The notes below the pieces were generated by a model. The model saw nothing but the letters and a program-made list of their open reading frames with translations. It made no database searches and had not been told where the DNA came from. From Hibiscus mutabilis (Eukaryota > Streptophyta > Magnoliopsida > Malvales > Malvaceae), in NCBI GenBank assembly GCA_019671005.1, contig CM033728.1, forward strand, positions 28,099,099 to 28,163,098: a stretch of 64,000 nt of DNA. The letters are read 5' to 3'. Shown here piece by piece: positions 57,336 to 64,000 of this stretch. Position 1 is the stretch's first letter. Every line of letters starts with the position of its first letter. The translations under genes and the position numbers were made by a program.

Positions 57336-57999
57336 CATTTTTGTTTTTTTTGAAAAAAAAAACAAATGAGAGTCAAGCTTTTAAAATAATTACCGCTTTA
57401 CTAATATTGGAAGTTCCGGATTAAAGTGACTATTAAATTAACATTCGGTCATAATTGCGCGTTTATTTTAACGCATTTAAAATATGGCATATAAACCCAT
57501 CTTTTTAAGTGGGGGGAAAACGCTAATGCTTTCGTGGAGATATCGTTCTCCCGTATGGGCCTAGCAAGTACCTTCGGGCTCGAGTACCTTATGCTTTAAT
57601 AAGGATATCGCCCTTCGACGGGGCATAAGCGAATGGGTCCCCCAATTGAACCCGGTTGAAAGGAGCCTATAATGGGTGATGATCGGGGGCCTTGCTACTC
57701 TTAGTAGAGGACAGCAAGGACAATTTGGGTACCTCCTAGAACCAAAACTGCATGTAGAGAACATAGAAACCTACCCTGTTAGAGCCATGCGGATAACCTT
57801 AGGTTTTAGACGGGATAAATAGGGTTGTTTTGTGTGTTTATTCTGTTTAATTTTGTCATTTTATTTATATATTTATCAATTTTATCCGCATCTGACTTGT
57901 TTTCTTTTCGCTTTTTGTTCTTTTTCTCATACATCATTGCATTTGCATCGCATAAAGGTACTGGATCAAGTGGTTTGCCTGATCAGAAAGTCTTTCATT
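57336..57999. other. leader of element G
   Basis: Noncoding leader between the primer site and ORF1. It contains the second arm of the inverted repeat (57385-57459) and a GC-rich segment with short open frames (57500-57760). No ORF with similarity. The ORF1 start is preceded by pyrimidine-rich DNA at 57830-57940, which could serve as a splice acceptor region, but no donor is evident. Confidence 0.6.
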
Positions 58000-60107
58000 A
58001 TGGAAAAAAGGTGTCTTAGGAAAGAAGAGCTTAATTTGTCAGTCAGACATTGGTCAGAGGTCAACCAGAAAATCCAAGGGGACAGTCCGCCTAACGAACG
58101 CGTAATAGCTGGATACACCTATGTGAGTCTCCAACAGAACGACTTGTGGGATCTTCAAAGCATTTGGGAAAGATGGGACCGAAGACTACAAGACTTATTT
58201 AGTGATAGTTATGGCGACATCGCGCAGCTATTATATGTTCGGATTAACCGGCCCCTACTCCGAGCTATAGTCCGCTCGAATCCGCTTTTTTCTGCTTCAC
58301 CTTCAATGGGCAGGACATGATGCCTACGGTAGAAGAGTACACTGCTTTACTTAACCAGCAAAATATTCAGGAAGATTGGTTCTACGCGAAGCCTCCAAGG
58401 AATCAGAATTACACTGCGAAACTCAAACCCTTTGCAGGAATGAGTGATGATTGGGTTAGTGGCCTCCTTCAAATCCGAGGAGATAATGCAGTCTTTGCAT
58501 GGGAGAGTATTCGGGACATCATATCAACACATCCGCATTTAGGCAAAGAAAATGGACTTATTTGCTTTAGGAATATATGGCTTGGTGATCTTTCCCAGTA
58601 CTCGGAACATTGATATAGCCATTCGGATTTGTTTGAGCGGGTGAAACGGAGAGCAAACCCGGTACCAGCAATCTTGGTCGAGACTTTCATTTCTTTAAAC
58701 GCTAGCCGGAAGCATGAAGAAGGACGTTTTCGAGGATGCGCACAGCTATTACAAGTATGGATCCAGAGTCACATGTGGAAAACGCCGACGCGGGTCCTGC
58801 CAGGGATATCCTTCCAAGGTTTTTCGCCTTTACGAGAATACTTAGCAAAGGAATGGCGAGAAGATTTGAAAACAAAAATGTGGACCAGCTTCTTCAGGAA
58901 CATTCGAGATGAGGACATAGCATGGAGGGTCCCATGGCTCGGTAAAGTTAATTATTTTCTATACAGTTGTGGTGACTTCAACTGGCTGATGATGTTAGGA
59001 TTACATGGAGGGATCGCTTGTGCTCCACTTTTAGTGTCTCGGCAGTTCGGATCACGACAGTTCATTCCCAATACCGCCGGATTAAGCCAAACTGAATTTC
59101 TTTTCAAAGGAGAGTTCAAAGGAAAAATTCAGACCATCATGAGGGCCTAGGATCATTGTTATCGGATCAGGGTGGAAGGAGATACTGAGCACATGACTAC
59201 CCCAGATTACGATCTTTGGAGACGGTTGAGGGTTAATAATGTGATTCCTAAATCTGATCAAGGACCAACAGTGTCACTCGAAGAGCTTACAAGGGTGGTA
59301 CCGTCCGAAGCCGATATCCTAAGGAGTGAACTCGAAGAAGTTAAAAGGAAGATGGACATTCAACAAACCCTACATGCGAGCGAGCTCTATAAGGCAAGCT
59401 TAGAAGTTGATGAGCGAGACGGGATCATCAGGCAATTGAAGAAATTGAATGCAGATTTAAGTGACAAAAATACTCTTTATCAAAAAGATGCCCTCCTATT
59501 ACAAGCAAAAATACAAAAGGCCGGCCGGAGTCAGTTCATAGCTGTGGAAAGAGAAAGAATGAACGACATCCGTTTGGTGGAAGAAGAACGAGAAATTAAC
59601 AAAAGAGCGATCGAGAAAGAGATTGAAAGCTGTCGTTTGGCTATGGAGGAAGAAAAACGGTCCGCCAAGAAGGCCATTGATCAAGAGAGAGAAAGATTCA
59701 GACAAGAAATCAGCAAAGGGAAACAAGCTGTCCATCATGAGAGAGAAAGTGTCGCCGTATGGAAAAGAAAATCCATGAATAGCCAAAACAGACTGTTAGA
59801 AATGCAGAAACTGTACGATGACACTATTCAAAGTTTGGGGCAAAGCCAAAGTCAAAATGATGAATTAAAAGGAAAGATGACAGAAGTCGAACACTCACTT
59901 CGAATGTACTGCCACAGGAATAATTTCGCTGAGCTGCAAGAAAGAGAACGCGAAGTGGGTGTGTTACAAGCACGAATTGGGACCCTCGAAGCAATTGTGG
60001 AGGATTACAAGGAAAGAATTAATGTGTTCGAGGAAGCTGCAGCCGGAGGGGACACCTATTGGCAGAAGAGATTACGCGATGCTGCTCGAATGGTACAGGA
60101 CAGATAA
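58000..60107 (+). pseudogene. ORF1: Ogre ORF1 (upstream of gag), broken
   Basis: ATG 58000 opens MEKRCLRKEELNLSVRHWSE. The frame shifts near 58280 (a T run), after which MPTVEEYTALLNQ, FAGMSDDWVSGLLQIRG and a TGA at 58611 follow. The same frame continues ERVKRRANPVPAILVETFIS, YLAKEWREDLKTKMWTSFF and HGGIACAPLLVSRQFGSRQF to a TAG at 59148. It resumes with DTEHMTTPDYDLWRRLRVNN and ends at TAA 60105. The N-terminal two thirds resemble the Ogre ORF1 domain of unknown function. The last 250 residues (59310-60100) are rich in E, K and R with heptad spacing, a long coiled coil. Its role in Ogre is not established. Confidence 0.85.
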
Positions 60108-60416
60108 AGCTAGAATCTATCTATAGGACTCTGTGTTATAATTAGATCTTTTGTACTAGGGATCTTTACTTTGTAACACGAATTTTGTTGTAATCAAGAC
60201 CCTTTAATTCCCGTAGAAGTAATTCAAAAGGGTGATTACCAGTGGAATCAGTACCTTGTCTGCATGCATTCTTGCATTTGCATCATAACATTCGCATCAT
60301 TGTACATGCATTTATTTTTTGCAACCATATTAACAATATGAATATTGTGGCATTCTATGTAGTGTTAACCCGCAATCATTCATCACCTATACTTTACCCG
60401 GCTACAAAGAAAGCTC
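60108..60416. other. spacer between ORF1 and gag of element G
   Basis: 309 bases without a supported gene. Pyrimidine/adenine-rich with CATTTGCATCATAACATTCG near 60276. A frame of 64 codons here has no similarity. Such a gap separates ORF1 and gag in Ogre elements. Confidence 0.6.
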
Positions 60417-62388
60417 ATGGAAGAAAGAATAATTAGTCTAGAAAGAGGGCAGAGAGAACTTGAGACAAGGCTTGAAGAGGCCCAGAAAAGCCTTAGTGAT
60501 CAGATTGCACAGTCACAAACATCAATAATATCTGACATAACGGCGTTGCTGGCAAAAAGTCTTGGAAAACGAGTAGAAGGAGAAATTGTTCCAGAACCAG
60601 AAGGTACCCCGGCTCACTTCAAGGTTCAACCAACTGCACCAAACCAGGCTAGGAAGGTGTATATTGACCCTACAGGAATGTCTTCCAGCTTTCAAGTAGG
60701 GGCACCTGAGACTCAACCCCTTGATACCGAAGCACTTTATGAAGAAGAAGTGCCGGACCTGAATATGGTCGAAAGGATCAGGAATGAGGTAGAAAGAAAG
60801 TGGGAAGAAAGATTTTGCCTCATGGAAGAAAAATTTAAAGCGTTACAATCAAATGAAGAATCAGGAAACGACGCTAGTGACCTAAGTCTGGTGTATGATC
60901 TTGTCTTGCCACCAAAATTCAAAACGCCAGAGTTCGATAAATATGACGGAACCACATGTCCTTCTGCACACATAACGATGTATTGCAGAAAAATGGCGGC
61001 TTACCATAAAGATGAAAAGCTACTGATCCACTGTTTCCAGGATAGTCTAACTGGAGCGGCGTTACGTTGGTATACTCAGTTAAGCAAAGCGAATGTCAAG
61101 ACATGGAAAGATTTGTCTAAAGCATTTTCCGAGCAATACAAACATGTAACAGACATGATCCCTAGCAGAATTATGCTAGAAAATATGGGGCAAAAGTCCA
61201 ATGAAAGCTTGCGACAATATGCCCAAAGGTGGAGAGAAGTGGCCGCCCAAATCCAGCCACCTATCCTGGAGCATGATCAGGACTCTTTGATCGCCCAAAT
61301 CCGCCCAAATCCAGCCACCTATCCGCCCAATGAAAGGAGCACTCTTTGATCGCCTCATCAATAACACAACACAGTGTTTTGCCGACTTGATCAGGACTGG
61401 GGAGTCTCTCGAACTGGCAATCAAGAGCGGCAGAATTGATGGTGGGGAAGGGTCTCGAAAGTACAACAAGAGAAGTGAAGTAAATACCACCAGCACCTAT
61501 ACCGCCCCGAAGAACTTCACAGTCTCACAGCCACAAGCACCTGTGGGAAAAACACAAAATTCGAATCAAAGAGATGAGAGGGTCACCAGAAAAGATAAAG
61601 AGAGGAGAACTTTCACTCCCCTACCTGTTTCATACTCAGAGCTTTATTCCCAGTTGTATGAAGCAGACTTGGTCCGACCATACATCGTTAATCCTGTCAA
61701 TCCACCCTTCCCGCCTTGGTATAATCCAAGCGCGCATTGCGACTATCACGGCGGTACCCCTGGACATCCCACTGAGAACTGTCTTGCCTTCAAAAAGCTT
61801 GTACAGAACTTAATCGATTCTGGGATATTGAAGTTTGAAGAACCGAGTGTAGCCAACAACCCGCTACCTAATCATGGGAACAGAGGGGTAAACGTCATAG
61901 ACGAATGCTTTACCAAGAGGATAAAGGATGACGTGTCAGAAGTCAAGTCTCCTTTACGGTGGGTATTTCAACAATTATGCATGGCTCGTATGATCAACAA
62001 AGGCATGATAATAAGGCAGAAAGAATGTGGAAAGTATTGCGAATTCCATCAGACTGAAGGGCATGATATCCAAGAATGTGACGAGTTCAAGAAATTGGTG
62101 CAGAAGCTGATGGATGAAAAACAAATTGAATTCTTTGAGGAACCCATGGGGAAGGGATCAGACGTGCACATGACAGATAGCCCTAAAACTAGATACGGGA
62201 AGGATAGACCCTATATCATCTCTCCCAGGATAGGGAATGCAGGTGTCTCCCAAGGAGAAACCAGCAAGATAAATCTCAAGATCGTCATTTCAGCACCATC
62301 TCCATTCCCATTCAAAGACATGAGACAAATTCCCTGGAATTATGCCGCGAATGTGACCATGCCAGAAAAATCAGAACGCGAACAGTAA
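60417..62388 (+). pseudogene. gag: gag of Ogre element G, one frameshift
   Basis: ATG 60417 starts MEERIISLERGQRELETRLE, a short coiled coil. The retrotransposon gag domain follows (LVYDLVLPPKFKTPEFDKYD, PSAHITMYCRKMAAYHKDEK, LIHCFQDSLTGAALRWYTQL, SLRQYAQRWREVAAQIQPPI). Near 61300 the frame changes at a local duplication and continues GALFDRLINNTTQCFADLIR. Two zinc-binding boxes of Ogre type are present: CDYHGGTPGHPTENC (61738-61782) and CEFHQTEGHDIQEC (about 62038-62079). The second frame ends TAA at 62388. Gag would assemble the particle and bind RNA. Apart from the single frameshift, this is the best-preserved gag of the window. Confidence 0.88.
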
Positions 62389-63665
62389 AAGAGTCTACGC
62401 TGAAAAACCAACAAAGCCGAACAATGTGAACGTTGGTGAAGCAGCCCATTTCACAAGGAGCGGCGATGTTATTCCTCCGAGGCTTTGAGAGCAGCCGAAA
62501 AGATAGGGGGAAGAATACAAAGATTAGCCCTACGCAGATATTTGGAGAAGAACCTCCCAAAAGATAAATGAGCGAAATCGAGGCCCGTGCCAAAGAATTT
62601 CTAAAGTTCTTGAGACATAGCGAGTACAGCGTGGTGGAACAACTACGGAAACAACCGCCAGATCACAAAGCTTGGAATTGCTCTTGAGTTCGAGAGAAGC
62701 ATCGGAGACGCTATTGAAAGTGCTGAATCAAACTTTTGTGCCCCAGACATTTCAGAACAAACCTGACATGATAGTAGGGCATATTATCGCTTATAATCAT
62801 ATCACATTCAAGTGATGATGAGATCCCGGAGGGAGGAATGGGGTCTACCAAAGCCCTTAACATTACTACCCACTACAAAGGGTATGTATTACCAGGCGTA
62901 CTAATCGACAACGGGTCAGCATTAAATGTCTTGCCTATGGTAACCCTGCAAAAATTGCCAATAGATGGTTCGCACCTAAAGCCTTGCTACAACTCGGTAA
63001 GAGCCTTTGATGGTACGCAAAAAGGAATAATGGGGAAAATTGAGGTGCCCCTATTGATCGGACCAACCGAATATGTGATCGATTTCGTGGTGATGGACAT
63101 AAAACCATCTTACAACCAAGCATCGGGAAGACCTTGGATCCACTCCGCAGAGTTGTCCCATCATCATTGCATCGTAAATTAAAATTTGTAGTTGAAGGCA
63201 AATTGGTCACCGTAGAGGCAGAGCATGAATTTGTTGCTTCCGTGACTTCGGACACCCCCTACATTCAAAATGATGAAGATGTTTGCAGAATGCCTGCCCG
63301 AGCATTAGAACTAGTAAATGCCACATTCGTGTCGGGAAGGAAGATCCCCTACCTTAGGTTATCTAATTGTACCAAGATGACCGTCGCAAAAAACTCGGGC
63401 CGAGGAGCCAAAATAGGAAAAGGGTCAAAGAAGAAATTACAAGGAAACCCGAGACCCAAGAATATCATAACCAAGAAGGATCGTTTGGGCTGGGTTATTA
63501 GCCAAGTGTCCAACAAAGAAAGAGGAATATAAGAGGAAGGAGGAGCAAAGAAAAGCCGATTTAAGGGAGAGGACATTCCGTGGAGGTCGATATCCTTTCC
63601 TAATTTGAAAGCCACTTTCATCTCCGGAGGGTTCTACCAGCCAGTCAAGATATTGGAGAGGCAAT
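62389..63665 (+). pseudogene. pol: aspartic protease region of Ogre element G
   Basis: The gag-protease linker is frameshifted (62389-62830; pieces EALRAAEKIGG, SEYSVVEQL in changing frames). An open frame from 62838 reads MGSTKALNITTHYKGYVLPG, then the active-site box VLIDNGSALNVLP, VRAFDGTQKGIMGKIEVPL and VVMDIKPSYNQASGRPWIHS. A one-base shift near 63140 leads to AVPSSLHRKLKFVVEGKLV, SVTSDTPYIQNDEDV and ELVNATFVSG, and then after a stop at 63530 FPNLKATFISGGFYQPVKIL. This is the protease plus the linker ahead of RT. The usual LL before GRPW reads QAS here. Confidence 0.85.
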
Positions 63666-64000
63666 GAAGAAAAATGATGAACTTAACCAGAGGAAATATT
63701 CAAGAAATCATTTGAAGGGATGTACATCAACATGATAGCTGAAAAAGGACCGAGGTAGCAAAATGTTGACCAACATCCGCCCTTGCCATCCCGGGAAACA
63801 CTTGATAACCGGAGCTGCATTGATCTACCTGTAGTTTTTAGGAATAGATCAGAGTAATGCTCCGAATCAACCTTTTGTTTTTGCCCATAGACAATGGGGA
63901 TCTCTTGTATGGGGCACCTATGTTAACTTTTTGATTGAAATGAAAATATCCCCACTTTCTTAAAAATGACCAAAGTCTCATTTATTCCATTCATGCATTC
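63666..64000. other. probable start of the protease-RT intron region of element G
   Basis: After the linker the frame is lost. IDLPVVFRN-like sequence near 63820-63840 is followed by a run of stops and AT-rich DNA (ATTGAAATGAAAATATCC). Ogre elements carry an intron between protease and RT, and this position and composition would fit. No splice site is claimed. Confidence 0.4.

Larger units (their letters stand above)
54513..64000 (+). mobile_element. Ogre/Tat-type Ty3/gypsy retrotransposon G, 5' part
   Basis: The order is long LTR, TGGCGACTCC-type primer site, leader, an extra ORF1 before gag, gag with two zinc-binding boxes, and aspartic protease. ORF1 upstream of gag and this primer site are hallmarks of Ogre elements. 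RT, integrase and the 3' LTR would follow past 64000. Frameshifts in ORF1, gag and protease make this copy defective. It is inserted in the 5' LTR of element H. Confidence 0.88.

Noticed and set aside
1..64000. CRISPR array, rRNA or bacterial operon features
   Set aside because: No regularly spaced identical repeats with unique spacers and no rRNA-like sequence; all repeats found are tandem, LTR or microsatellite.

Overview
This window is gene-poor, AT-rich plant nuclear DNA, most likely from a eudicot, and almost all of it is decayed LTR retrotransposon. Four things show this: Athila-type Ty3/gypsy elements with a tRNA-Asp primer site, chromovirus-type LTRs beginning TGTAA and ending TTACA, an Ogre/Tat element with its extra ORF1 and a TGGCGACTCC-type primer site, and remnants of two plant genes. 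No intact host gene, rRNA, tRNA or CRISPR array was found.

Layout. 1-480: 5' part of a chromovirus-like LTR. 481-20645: four Athila pieces in alternating orientation (D+, B-, A+, C-), joined tail-to-tail, head-to-head and tail-to-tail. They carry gag, protease, RT, RNase H, integrase and the 3' plant-transposon-type ORF, all broken. 20646-24056: pol remnant and 3' LTR of a Tekay-like element. 24057-29472: Ogre-like LTR debris (K) interrupted by a solo LTR (F). 29473-37660: unidentified minus-strand coding debris (O) interrupted by two related LTRs (N1, N2). 37661-43609: chromovirus LTR fragments, one split by a complete solo LTR (L). 43610-46877: a gene-derived fragment resembling SHOOT GRAVITROPISM 6, split by an Ogre-type solo LTR (M). 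47423-49182: an intron-containing TRICHOME BIREFRINGENCE-LIKE pseudogene. 50572-54512: minus-strand chromovirus reduced to LTRs and a gag remnant (H). 54513-64000: 5' LTR, leader, ORF1, gag and protease of an Ogre element (G) that runs off the window.

The elements form nests. Solo LTRs sit inside older LTRs or pseudogenes, several with exact or decayed 5-bp target-site duplications, so the order of insertion can be read. All calls come from reading motifs, translated fragments and internal sequence comparison; no database search was run. The observations most worth checking are a 75-nt inverted repeat bracketing the Ogre primer site, a recurrent TTGCC-NN-GGCAA palindrome through Athila coding and LTR DNA, and GTAYCGRTAC palindrome clusters shared by several LTR families.
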